A DNA stretch of 64,000 nt from Limnobacter humi (GTDB taxonomy: Bacteria > Pseudomonadota > Gammaproteobacteria > Burkholderiales > Burkholderiaceae_B), in NCBI RefSeq assembly GCF_024518835.1, contig NZ_JANIGO010000004.1:1-64000 (forward strand). Reading direction: 5' to 3'. How positions within the stretch are numbered: position 1 is the first letter of the stretch; each line of letters begins with the position of its first letter. The position numbers were made by a program, and so were the translations under genes. The notes beneath the pieces are model-generated. The model was not told where the DNA came from. It made no database searches and saw only the letters and a program-made list of their open reading frames with translations. Shown one piece after another: positions 6,144 to 13,669 of this stretch.

Positions 6144-7864
6144 ATCGCTTCAAGACTGCTTTGAACGGAACCCATGGGGCGTGGTGGTTGCAGCTGTTTC
6201 AACACATCCGCCGCAGGGCCGACATGTTTGATCTGTCCCCGTTCCATAGCCAGCAGTAATGTGCAGGCCTGCAGAATGGAACGCCTGTGTGTAACCAGCA
6301 CCACGGTGCTGCCTTGCCGCTGCTGGGTTGCAATCGCTTTGATAAGGGCGAGTTCACCAGCGTTGTCCAGGCTGGCATTGGGCTCGTCGAGCAGCAATAG
6401 GCGAGGCCCTTTGAATAACGCACGCGCCAGTCCAATGCGTTGCCGCATGCCACCCGACAGACCATGCCCCGCTGGGCCAAGCATTGTGGAGTAACCGTGA
6501 GGCAGTTGACCGATCAGCTCGTGCACACCCGCAGCGGCTGCAGCCGATGTGATGTCTGCGTCCTCGCAGCGCTGAAAGCGGGAAATGTTTTGTGCCACCG
6601 TGCCTTCGAATAATTCAACGTGCTGGCCAAGGTAGCCGGTGATGCTTCCGAGTTGCTCGCGGCCATAGTGCTGCAAATCGGCTGTATCTAAAAAAACACG
6701 CCCTTCAGCCGCTAGCCAAACACCCGCAAGAACCTTGAGCAAACTTGTTTTGCCGCTACCACTGGGGCCAATAACCCCCAGCACGCTGCCCGCGGGTATT
6801 TGGAGGTTGATGCCTCTCAAGATCCATTCCCGCTGGCCAGGGGCTACTGCATAAACATTCACCAAGCGCAGATGGGGTGTGGGTGCAGGCAAGGTTAAGG
6901 TGACGTTCGGTGAAGGAAATTGTTCCAGTAAGCTCAAGAGACGGTGCGCAGCCTCCCGAGCGCCGGAGAATGACTTGCTGGCGGCAATCAACATGTCCAG
7001 CGGGCCCAGGGCCTTGCCCAACAAAATGGAGCCAGCAATCATCAGACCGCCCGATAATTCCCCTTTCAGGCTAAGCCAAGCGCCCAGACCCAGGACCAGG
7101 CTTTGAACCAGCACACGAAATGTTTTAGAGGTTGCGCCCCACAAGCCCACCATGTCGGACGCTTGGGTTTGTGCCTGAAGGAACCGCCGGTGGACGGCCA
7201 ACCAATGTTGTTCCAGTGCGTTGTGCATACCCATGGCGGCAATGGATTCGCCGTTCTTTAACGCACTGTCAGCCGCCAAAGCACTGTTGATTTGATGGCT
7301 GTTGGCCTGGTGTAACGAGGTTTGGCTAGTGATGCTGTTGATAAGTGTAAGCAACACAGACACGGCAATGCTCAGTACACCAAAAATTCCAAACCAGCCA
7401 TGGAACATAAACAACACGGCAAGATAGACGATGATCCAGGGCGCATCCAGCGCGGCCAATACGCCTTGACTGGTCACAAACTGTCGGATGTTGGCGAAGT
7501 CACGCAGCGCTTGCGAGGGCGCGCCCGAGCCACCGGTATGCACCGCACTGTCCACCGCCATGCGGAACAGGCGACTCGAAAAATCTTCATCCCATGCGTT
7601 GCTAAGCCGAATCAAGGTGGCAGAACGCAATTGCTCAAGCACGCCGCTCATCGCCAACACGCCTGTCAACAAGGCGGTGAGCATCCACAGGGTTTCTGTG
7701 CTTTGGCTGACCATTACCCGATCGTAGACCTGAAGCATGTAAATCGAGGGTGCCAAAGCCAGTAGATTGATGGCGGCTGAAACCCCCAGCAAAGCCCACC
7801 ATGCCGCTTTGTGAGCACTCAATGGTCGAAACAATTCTGAATTGAACAGACGCAAAAAAAGCAT
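6140..7864 (-). CDS. Type I secretion ABC transporter (PrtD/HlyB-type permease-ATPase)
   Basis: 574 residues from the ATG at 7864, the usual PrtD size; a GTG at 7969 would add 35 residues with no family resemblance, so I prefer the internal start although its ribosome site is weak. The N-terminal exporter domain has about six membrane helices beginning at WALLGVSAAINLLALAPSIY. The nucleotide-binding domain shows Walker A GPSGSGKTS, signature LSGGMRQR, Walker B LLLLDEPNASLD and an H-loop (VTHR). There is no N-terminal C39 peptidase domain, so the substrate should carry an uncleaved C-terminal signal as in RTX proteins. It energises export of a protein, probably the effector whose remnant lies downstream (inference). 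First gene of the leftward operon. Confidence 0.94.
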   Translation of the reverse strand: MLFLRLFNSELFRPLSAHKAAWWALLGVSAAINLLALAPSIYMLQVYDRVMVSQSTETLWMLTALLTGVLAMSGVLEQLRSATLIRLSNAWDEDFSSRLFRMAVDSAVHTGGSGAPSQALRDFANIRQFVTSQGVLAALDAPWIIVYLAVLFMFHGWFGIFGVLSIAVSVLLTLINSITSQTSLHQANSHQINSALAADSALKNGESIAAMGMHNALEQHWLAVHRRFLQAQTQASDMVGLWGATSKTFRVLVQSLVLGLGAWLSLKGELSGGLMIAGSILLGKALGPLDMLIAASKSFSGAREAAHRLLSLLEQFPSPNVTLTLPAPTPHLRLVNVYAVAPGQREWILRGINLQIPAGSVLGVIGPSGSGKTSLLKVLAGVWLAAEGRVFLDTADLQHYGREQLGSITGYLGQHVELFEGTVAQNISRFQRCEDADITSAAAAAGVHELIGQLPHGYSTMLGPAGHGLSGGMRQRIGLARALFKGPRLLLLDEPNASLDNAGELALIKAIATQQRQGSTVVLVTHRRSILQACTLLLAMERGQIKHVGPAADVLKQLQPPRPMGSVQSSLEAI

Positions 7865-8075
7865 GGGACCACCCAAGATTGGAACCTTGATATGTGCCAG
7901 ATTTGAGACGAAAAGTTTTAAATCCTTTGGGGGAGTGACAATTTGGATGTGTGCCGTTTCACTCGACACCCATCACCACCGTCAATTTCGAAATCGGAGG
8001 AAATCCTCCAAATCGGTTTGAATGGTGGGTCAGCGGGTTGATTGGGCGAGGAAATTGGGGCTAAAGAAATACAAA

Positions 8076-8103
8076 GGGCCTGGACACCCCAGTGTCCAGG
8101 CCC
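8076..8103 (-). terminator. Strong intrinsic terminator after the small exported-protein gene
   Basis: Perfect 12-bp stem (8076-8087 with 8092-8103) and a 4-base loop; read leftward it is followed by a short T-rich stretch (tttgtattt). It lies 45 bases past the stop of the 63-residue gene. Confidence 0.88.
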
Positions 8104-8148
8104 TCGTGCGGTGTGTATCTTTTGATCGACTGCGATCAGCGAGACAGC

Positions 8149-8340
8149 TTACTCTGCCGCTTTTTTGGCAGCAGTTTTGGCGTGGTGTTTGGTGCTGTGC
8201 TTGGCAGTGTGCTTCTTGACCTGGTGGGTTTGTTTGGCCGCAGGTTTTTCAGCAGGCGCTTGACCAGCCGCTGGGGTTTGCGCCAACACAGGGAAAGCTG
8301 CTGCTGCGATCAGGCCGGTTACAAGCATTTTCAGTTTCAT
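8149..8340 (-). CDS. Small exported Lys/His/Ala-rich protein (acid-shock-like composition)
   Basis: 63 residues from the ATG at 8340 (an in-frame TTG at 8346 is less likely); AGGAG lies about 9 bases upstream of the ATG. A clear signal peptide (MKLKMLVTGLIAAAAFPVLAQ) should be cleaved after VLA. The mature part is very basic and low in complexity: PAAGQAPAEKPAAKQ then repeated KKHTAKHSTKHHAK and a KKAAE end. The composition resembles enterobacterial Asr-type acid-shock proteins and other small periplasmic Lys/Ala proteins, but this may be convergent. Function unknown. The gene stands alone, has its own ribosome site and a very strong terminator, and is divergent from the chaperone-usher operon, so it is very likely expressed. 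Confidence 0.8.
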   Translation of the reverse strand: MKLKMLVTGLIAAAAFPVLAQTPAAGQAPAEKPAAKQTHQVKKHTAKHSTKHHAKTAAKKAAE

Positions 8341-8478
8341 GATCAAAAACTCCTAAGCGTTAAATTGATGTGATGGATACCGTGTTGGTACCTATGCGTA
8401 TTAACGTTGAATCTGCGCTGCCTGCCTACTGTCTATCGCGTAAAGATTCGTAAAGCCTACCCCCCCTCCAAAAGCATG

Positions 8479-8500
8479 ACCCCTAAATGAGGGGTTTTTT
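8479..8500 (+). terminator. Hairpin plus T-run in the 8.34-8.61 kb intergenic region
   Basis: acccc-TAAATGA-ggggt followed by tttttt reads as a rightward intrinsic terminator, yet no rightward gene lies just upstream. It may end a short unannotated transcript or stop readthrough ahead of the chaperone-usher operon. Confidence 0.5.
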
Positions 8501-8550
8501 GCCCGGATATGCATGGATTGACTTGCGTTCAAATCGTTAAAGTTTAAATG

Positions 8551-8577
8551 CGAGTCGATTAACAATCAGTCGACTCG
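8551..8577 (+). promoter_or_regulatory. Dyad symmetry upstream of the chaperone-usher operon
   Basis: Perfect 8-bp inverted repeat (cgagtcga at 8551-8558, tcgactcg at 8570-8577) with an 11-base spacer, ending 29 bases before the ATG at 8606. It could be an operator or form a hairpin in the leader mRNA. A TTGACT at 8518 could be a -35 element but I see no convincing -10 at the right distance. Confidence 0.45.
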
Positions 8578-8605
8578 ACAGTTCACCAATGATCGGAGTC
8601 TCATC

Positions 8606-9127
8606 ATGGCAACTCGGGCACATCACACCACCTGGCAACAAACTGTTGCAAAGCTGACTGCATTGATCGCGATGCTGATCGGCCAATCCAGCATGGCTGC
8701 CACCACAACCGGCACCCTTAACGTTTCAGCCACCGTCACCGACTATTGCGAATTGGGTGCAACCACGGTGAGTTTGAATTTGGGCAGTTACACACCGGCA
8801 GCGGACAGCACCCAAAACACCGTGATCCAGGTTCGCTGCACACTGGGCACCACCTACAACGTTGGCCTGGGCCTGGGTACCTATGCCAGCGGCAGTACCC
8901 GCCGCCTGCGGCACGCCACCGACAACACCGTGTATATGAATTACGAGTTGTACCAAAGCGATGGAACCACCGTTTGGCAAGCACCAGGACAGGCCGGGGT
9001 GGTGTCTTCCACGGGAACAGGTGCCAGCCAAAACCTCACAGTGGTAGGAAAAATCCCCTCTGCGCAGTGGGGTGTCAAACAGGGAAGCTACAGCGACTCG
9101 GTGGTCATCACCGTCACATTCCCTTAA
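8606..9127 (+). CDS. Spore coat U (SCPU)-domain pilus subunit, Csu-like
   Basis: 173 residues. Signal peptide (about 1-32, ending in SSMAA), then one SCPU domain: TTTGTLNVSATVTDYCEL at the start, a second Cys in VIQVRCTLG, and the usual GSYSDSVVITVTF C-terminal strand, which can serve as the donor strand. Such proteins are major subunits of archaic (Csu-type) chaperone-usher pili involved in attachment and biofilm. A GGAG lies 8 bases before the ATG. It is the first gene of a four-gene rightward operon with a chaperone, an usher and a second SCPU protein; the gap to the next start is 3 bases. Confidence 0.9.
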   Translation: MATRAHHTTWQQTVAKLTALIAMLIGQSSMAATTTGTLNVSATVTDYCELGATTVSLNLGSYTPAADSTQNTVIQVRCTLGTTYNVGLGLGTYASGSTRRLRHATDNTVYMNYELYQSDGTTVWQAPGQAGVVSSTGTGASQNLTVVGKIPSAQWGVKQGSYSDSVVITVTFP

Positions 9128-9130
9128 GGA

Positions 9131-9568
9131 GTGATCATGAACACCACACACAGGATTCGATGGACCGCTGGTTTGCTGCTGACTTGCTCATTCGGGATTG
9201 CACATGCTTTTGGCATTTCGGTGGCTCCCACCGCCGTGATGATCAATCCAAAAACCGGTTTTGCTCATCTGGAATTGAGCAATCAAAGCAACCAAACCCG
9301 GCTGTTTACCGTGGAAGCCGGCGACCCGGCGCTGACACACTGCTACAAAGTATCGCCACGCCAGATCACACTGCCGCCCAACGGTTCGCAAACCGTCCGT
9401 CTGCAATACAACTGCCCCTTGCAGGACATCACTGAACATAGCCTGCTGTACTTCACCGAAATGCCCACAGTCGACAACAGCACGGCCAGCAGCAGTCAAC
9501 TGGAATTCCGTCTTCGGCTAGGCCTGAAGGTCAAGACACAACAATCCGTGCTGGGCTCCCTGTTTTAA
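9131..9568 (+). CDS. Periplasmic pilus chaperone, single-domain (short) form
   Basis: 145 residues against about 230-250 in typical PapD/CsuC chaperones. Signal peptide (about 1-27, ending in IAHA), then a PapD N-terminal-type domain: ISVAPTAVMINPKTGFAHLE, Asn-rich turn, TVEAGDP, PRQITLPPNGSQTVRLQY, and a subunit-binding strand region near RLRLGLKV. The second Ig-like domain is absent; the stop follows VLGSLF directly and the next gene starts 22 bases later, so there is no obvious remnant of a C-terminal domain. Its role is to hold SCPU subunits before delivery to the usher. Two Cys (HCYKV and YNCPL) could form a disulfide, as in Csu-type chaperones. Confidence 0.85.
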   Translation: MIMNTTHRIRWTAGLLLTCSFGIAHAFGISVAPTAVMINPKTGFAHLELSNQSNQTRLFTVEAGDPALTHCYKVSPRQITLPPNGSQTVRLQYNCPLQDITEHSLLYFTEMPTVDNSTASSSQLEFRLRLGLKVKTQQSVLGSLF

Positions 9569-9589
9569 GCATGGGTAGCGGAATACGCG

Positions 9590-11587
9590 ATGATGCGCCA
9601 AAAAACTCGCCAGGTCTGCGTTGCCATGGTTGTCCTGGGCTGGATGATCGGATGCAAAGCATCGGTGCTGAGCGAGCAGGACATCGTTGAAATCCGCTAC
9701 CGGGATGGCGTCTCCAGCACAGTGAGCAGCCATCAAATCCGGGAAGCACAGCCAACCGAATGCGGTGCCCTGCCCCACTTGCTACAAACTGACCAGGGTG
9801 ACCTATGGTGCGGTCAATATCATGCGGACAAACTGCTATTCAACGTTCAGGACCAGGCTCAACGGGTGAGCCAAAGTTATGGCAATGCCCGCCTGGAGGG
9901 ATACGATCTGCCCAGCCCCCGAACAGCCATTCTGAACTATGAACTGGTGTCAGGCTCGCAAAATCATCCGTTGAATTATGAACTGATGGCCAACCAGAGG
10001 CCTGGTGTTCAGTTCAATGCGAGCCAGGTGGGCAGCATCAGCCAAGCTTACGTGAACCTTTATCGCCTGGATTCCGAGCAGTTTGGATTCAGCTCTTCGG
10101 TGGCCATTCGCCAATGGCGTATCGGTCAGATGGTCACCGATGCTGGTCCATTGGCCTCATCGCTGGGCCAGGGTGTTGAATGGAGAAAATCATCCCGCCT
10201 GGCCCAAAACAATGTTCAGGTGTTCAGCGGACGGCTGGTTTCCGACACTGAGCTGACAGTTCTGGTTAACAACCAGCCACGGGTTACTTTGCCTGTTCAA
10301 GCCGGTGATGTCAGCATCTACAACGTACCCTTGGTAGAAGGAAACAACCAGGTGGCTGTCATTTACCGAAATGAAAAGGGTGAATTGGTTCAAGTCAATC
10401 GCAATATTTTCTTTAGTCAGGCACTGCAACCCAAAGGACGTTGGGAAGGTGCAGCCAGTCTATACCGCGATACTCGATTGAACCATTGGGCAGCCCAGGC
10501 ACAGATTGAAAAAGGAGTTACACAAGCCCTGACCGTGCAGGCCGGCGCACGAGTCAACATTCACCCCGGTGAGGTCATGGCTCCAGTCAGCGCTTTACAA
10601 ACCATGCGAGCTATCAAACCGACGGAATTGGCCTTTGCCGTTCGAAGCATGTTGGGCGGCGGTTTTTTAAGTGCTGGCTACCAGACCGAAACTGCCTATG
10701 GTCCAGGTGTTCAGCGAATCGGGTACGCTCACGGCAGCCAACTGCTGTATCTGGAAAAAGCACTGGGGCCCGCGAAAATTGGAATTTCTTTGGATCCACG
10801 CTGGCTATTAAGCGCAGGCTCACCTGCCGAGCCCGACTCAGCCTATAGCGGCTGGCGAGTGGGTTATATGTGCGCCCTACAAGGCCCTGAGTTCGAATAC
10901 ACCGTGTCCCGATTTTTTCGCACCGAACTTTACCATGGCGGGTATATGAGCCTGTATTGTAAAACAGGCCGGGATGGTTTGAATGCTTCACTCCAGTACT
11001 GTGGCGTTAACGCCAACATGGCACTGGATGCCCGTGGCTTCAATTCACCCAACCCGTTGTTGGGAGGACTGTCCTATTCCAAGGCCAATGCTGGCGATGC
11101 GCGCAACTTGCAGGCCAGGCAGGAATCGCTCAATGGATTTCTACAAACTCGGGACAGCTTTCTCCTGGTGTCCGAGCAACTCAGTTACGCCCGTACTCGC
11201 CACGATTTTCAGCACATCTCGCTCGGTGGCCAGTTGGATAGCACCGGGCGCGGACAGGGCTCGATATCGGGCATTGTGGGCTTGGATTATGGGCAACAAC
11301 CCAAAATCCTGGGCTTGCTTCCCAAAGACACGTCAAGCCCTGCCGATGTCCTGGTTGCCATGGAGGGGCTGCAAGCGGCCCGCGATCTGGGGTATAGCGC
11401 GGTGCAATCACGGATTAACGGGCAGGTCAGTATCAACAACCTGAACTCCGGCGCGCTGGTGGGTCAGCACAATCAAATTCTGGTCAATCCGGAATCGGTG
11501 GACATGGACTCACCAATGGGCGCCATACGCCTAAAAATATCCCCGGCGCTGTCCGGCATTTACAAGGTGGACGGCCGTGCGCAATAA
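9590..11587 (+). CDS. Outer-membrane usher of the chaperone-usher pilus, short form
   Basis: 665 residues, below the usual 780-850 of ushers. An N-terminal signal/lipobox-like segment (VVLGWMIGCKA) is followed by an N-terminal chaperone-binding-like region, a beta-barrel with a plug-like segment (QVFSGRLVSDTELTVLVNNQ ... GDVSIYNVPLVEGNNQVAVI) and a C-terminal domain (PALSGIYKVDG). It should form the secretion pore through which pilus subunits are assembled. It may start at the ATG at 9590 or the adjacent ATG at 9593. The stop overlaps the next gene's start by about 10 bases. The reduced length goes with the one-domain chaperone, suggesting a compact version of the system. The assignment rests on gene context and the plug motif. 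Confidence 0.85.
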   Translation: MMRQKTRQVCVAMVVLGWMIGCKASVLSEQDIVEIRYRDGVSSTVSSHQIREAQPTECGALPHLLQTDQGDLWCGQYHADKLLFNVQDQAQRVSQSYGNARLEGYDLPSPRTAILNYELVSGSQNHPLNYELMANQRPGVQFNASQVGSISQAYVNLYRLDSEQFGFSSSVAIRQWRIGQMVTDAGPLASSLGQGVEWRKSSRLAQNNVQVFSGRLVSDTELTVLVNNQPRVTLPVQAGDVSIYNVPLVEGNNQVAVIYRNEKGELVQVNRNIFFSQALQPKGRWEGAASLYRDTRLNHWAAQAQIEKGVTQALTVQAGARVNIHPGEVMAPVSALQTMRAIKPTELAFAVRSMLGGGFLSAGYQTETAYGPGVQRIGYAHGSQLLYLEKALGPAKIGISLDPRWLLSAGSPAEPDSAYSGWRVGYMCALQGPEFEYTVSRFFRTELYHGGYMSLYCKTGRDGLNASLQYCGVNANMALDARGFNSPNPLLGGLSYSKANAGDARNLQARQESLNGFLQTRDSFLLVSEQLSYARTRHDFQHISLGGQLDSTGRGQGSISGIVGLDYGQQPKILGLLPKDTSSPADVLVAMEGLQAARDLGYSAVQSRINGQVSINNLNSGALVGQHNQILVNPESVDMDSPMGAIRLKISPALSGIYKVDGRAQ

Positions 11588-12092
11588 ATTGGGATTGATG
11601 CTGTTGCTGCTGGGGTTGATGGGTGTAACGCCAAGGCCAGCGTTGGCCGTTACGCTGGTGGGTGGCTGTTCATTCACGTTGACGTCTTACCCCACCGTGC
11701 TCTACAGCGTACCCACCGCCTCGGCTGCGCAGGCCAGTCGAATCGTGATCGACTGCACTGGTGTACTCACGCTGCTGGCCACGAAAACCTGGAGTATCCA
11801 ATACGGCGCCGGTGCGTCTGGCAACCAAACAGCACGCAGCTTGGTTCACGCCACAGACAGCAACAGCAAATTGAATTACAGCATCCGCACCACCAGCAGC
11901 CCCAGCTCCAGCATCCTGGGTGACGGATCTGGTGGTACGGTGACGCAAAGCGGCACGCTGCAATGTGCGGTGGCCATCTTAGCCAGCTGTGCTTCCACCA
12001 CGCAAGATTCGTTCATCCACATCCCGTCCGGGCAGTTCGTGCGGGCCGGCAGCTACTCCGATGCCATGGTCATCACCGTTACTGTGAATTAG
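11577..12092 (+). CDS. SCPU-domain protein, probable tip or second pilus subunit
   Basis: 171 residues. Signal peptide (about 1-25, MRNKLGLMLLLLGLMG ... ALA), then a SCPU domain with Cys in GGCSF, VIDCTG, LQCAV and ASCAS, and the typical GSYSDAMVITVTVN end. In Csu-like loci a distal SCPU protein at the operon end often forms the pilus tip; this role is inferred from position. It starts inside the usher's last codons (translational coupling) and its 3' end overlaps the convergent ketopantoate reductase gene by four bases. Confidence 0.86.
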   Translation: MRNKLGLMLLLLGLMGVTPRPALAVTLVGGCSFTLTSYPTVLYSVPTASAAQASRIVIDCTGVLTLLATKTWSIQYGAGASGNQTARSLVHATDSNSKLNYSIRTTSSPSSSILGDGSGGTVTQSGTLQCAVAILASCASTTQDSFIHIPSGQFVRAGSYSDAMVITVTVN

Positions 12093-13123
12093 GACAGCGC
12101 CGCCTGCTGACGTGCAGCAGTCAGGGTTTGAAGCAATTCTTCCCCAGACCAGTCTCGGCGATCCTCCGGCCGCTCTGCTTCCCGAATCAATTCAATCAAT
12201 CGGGCATTGACTGGCGCTTTCTGATTCAAGCGTTCGGCAAGGTTCACCACTTCACCATTGATCCAGTCAATTTCGGTTCGCCGCCCAGCCTGCAGGTCCT
12301 CCCACATGGAGGATCTGGCCAGAGGATCCACCGCCAGCATTTTTTTTGCAGCACGGGTGAAGAGCCAATCCGGCAGCTCCAATGCGGCAGGCAACCAATC
12401 GGACGGCACTGCCGTCACCTTGGCGGGCCGGATACCCATCATCTGCATCAGTTGTAATGCCTCGCGCTGCGCCAAGGCCACACAGCGGCGGTAAGCCCGC
12501 TGGGACAACTCCTCTTTCAACGGAATCCCCGACAGCGCATTGACTGGATTGTTCAAATTCAACAGCAGTTTTCCCCACCGAACGGCCAACATGTCGGGGC
12601 GGCGTAGCAGGGGTAAATTGGCAGACTCAAAACTCAACTCCACATCGCTGGGTAACCTGCCCTCATCCACTTCCAGCTCACCCGATGAGCCCTGATGAAA
12701 AGTCGCTTTCTCGCGTTCCACCACATTGAAGGGCACCATGCCAGCCAGCACTGGATTTTCTGGAAGCATGGCCGCCAATTCCTCTGGGTTGCTGACCCCG
12801 TTTTGAAAACTGATGACAGGGACTCCTGGCTTTAAATGGGTTGCCAGCGCCAAACCGGCCTGGTGCGTTGCAGCCGACTTCACAGTCACCAACACCAAAT
12901 CAACCTCGGACAGCAGCCTGTAGTCCGTGGACAAGGCCAGTTGATCTGCTGGCACTCGCTGGAAGCGACCTCGATAATCCGACACCGTCAAACCGTGGGT
13001 TCGAATGTTCTGCAATATACGGTCACGGCCGATCAGCGTCACATCGACACCAGCGGCAGCCAAACAGCCACCGAGATAACACCCAATGCTGCCAGCCCCA
13101 AATACGGCGATCCGAGTCATCAT
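12089..13123 (-). CDS. panE: 2-dehydropantoate 2-reductase (ketopantoate reductase)
   Basis: 344 residues. NADPH-dependent reduction of ketopantoate to pantoate in pantothenate/CoA synthesis. The N-terminal Rossmann motif is IAVFGAGSIGCYLGG; a catalytic Lys is expected in LLVTVKSAAT; the C-terminal ApbA_C domain has GKLLLNLNNPVNAL with the conserved Lys and Asn, and EIDWINGEVV. I chose the ATG pair at 13120-13123 because the 25 residues upstream do not belong to the family. The gene is alone and convergent with the pilus operon. Other ApbA-fold reductases with other substrates exist, so the exact substrate is inferred from the family. Confidence 0.85.
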   Translation of the reverse strand: MMTRIAVFGAGSIGCYLGGCLAAAGVDVTLIGRDRILQNIRTHGLTVSDYRGRFQRVPADQLALSTDYRLLSEVDLVLVTVKSAATHQAGLALATHLKPGVPVISFQNGVSNPEELAAMLPENPVLAGMVPFNVVEREKATFHQGSSGELEVDEGRLPSDVELSFESANLPLLRRPDMLAVRWGKLLLNLNNPVNALSGIPLKEELSQRAYRRCVALAQREALQLMQMMGIRPAKVTAVPSDWLPAALELPDWLFTRAAKKMLAVDPLARSSMWEDLQAGRRTEIDWINGEVVNLAERLNQKAPVNARLIELIREAERPEDRRDWSGEELLQTLTAARQQAALS

Positions 13124-13216
13124 GGTTGGCCCAATACAAGGAAAGTGGTGAATAAACAAATAATGGGTTTGATTATGGGCCACATCGGGTCTGGTCACAG
13201 TCAGCTAAATGACTTT

Positions 13217-13241
13217 GCCTGGTGAATGGGCAAAGCCAGGC
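13217..13241 (-). terminator. Possible weak terminator after the CheY-like gene
   Basis: Inverted repeat gcctgg / ccaggc with a 13-base loop lies just past the stop of the leftward regulator gene. The T-tract is poor, so this is tentative. Confidence 0.35.
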
Positions 13242-13246
13242 GTGCT

Positions 13247-13669
13247 TTATTGGGTGGCCAGGCTTTTTCGGAGCCGCTCCAGCTCCCTGTTCAAACCTTG
13301 AATGGCCAACTGTCGTTCAATCTTGATTTTCAGCAGCGACGGGTTCACTGGTTTGGCGATGAAATCGCAGGCACCCGCGGTCAGTGCTCTCAATTCACTG
13401 GCCGATGAGTCATCCCCCGTCACCATGATGACTGCCCATTGCGCACACCGCGGGTTGGCGCGCAATTGTTCAAGAACAGCATAGCCATCCATGTCCGGCA
13501 TGTTGGCATCCAGCAACACCAAATCCATTTGCACGGCAGCCGCCAACTCCAAAGCCTCCTCACCTGAGGTTGCAGCACAAATCTGGTACGTCGATTCCAG
13601 AATGCCATTGAGCACCCGGATATTGGTGATGGCGTCATCCACAATCAACAGGGTTTTGGGATGGGTCAT
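13247..13669 (-). CDS. CheY-like single-domain response regulator with C-terminal coiled coil
   Basis: 140 residues. One receiver domain: acidic pair in LLIVDDAIT (residues 7-15), phospho-acceptor Asp in [14 protein letters not shown] (about residue 54), Thr in MVTGDD and Lys in FIAKPV. There is no DNA-binding domain; the last 25 residues ([19 protein letters not shown]) form a short helix likely to coil. Its start overlaps the stop of the hybrid kinase by four bases, so it is probably the phosphoryl target of that kinase or its HPt domain. Output would be by protein contact. Confidence 0.92.
   Translation of the reverse strand: MTHPKTLLIVDDAITNIRVLNGILESTYQICAATSGEEALELAAAVQMDLVLLDANMPDMDGYAVLEQLRANPRCAQWAVIMVTGDDSSASELRALTAGACDFIAKPVNPSLLKIKIERQLAIQGLNRELERLRKSLATQ

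Noticed and set aside
7996..8009. Palindrome ggagg-aaat-cctcc before the secretion ABC gene
   Set aside because: Too short to assign as operator or terminator, and it lies too far from either candidate start codon to be its ribosome site.
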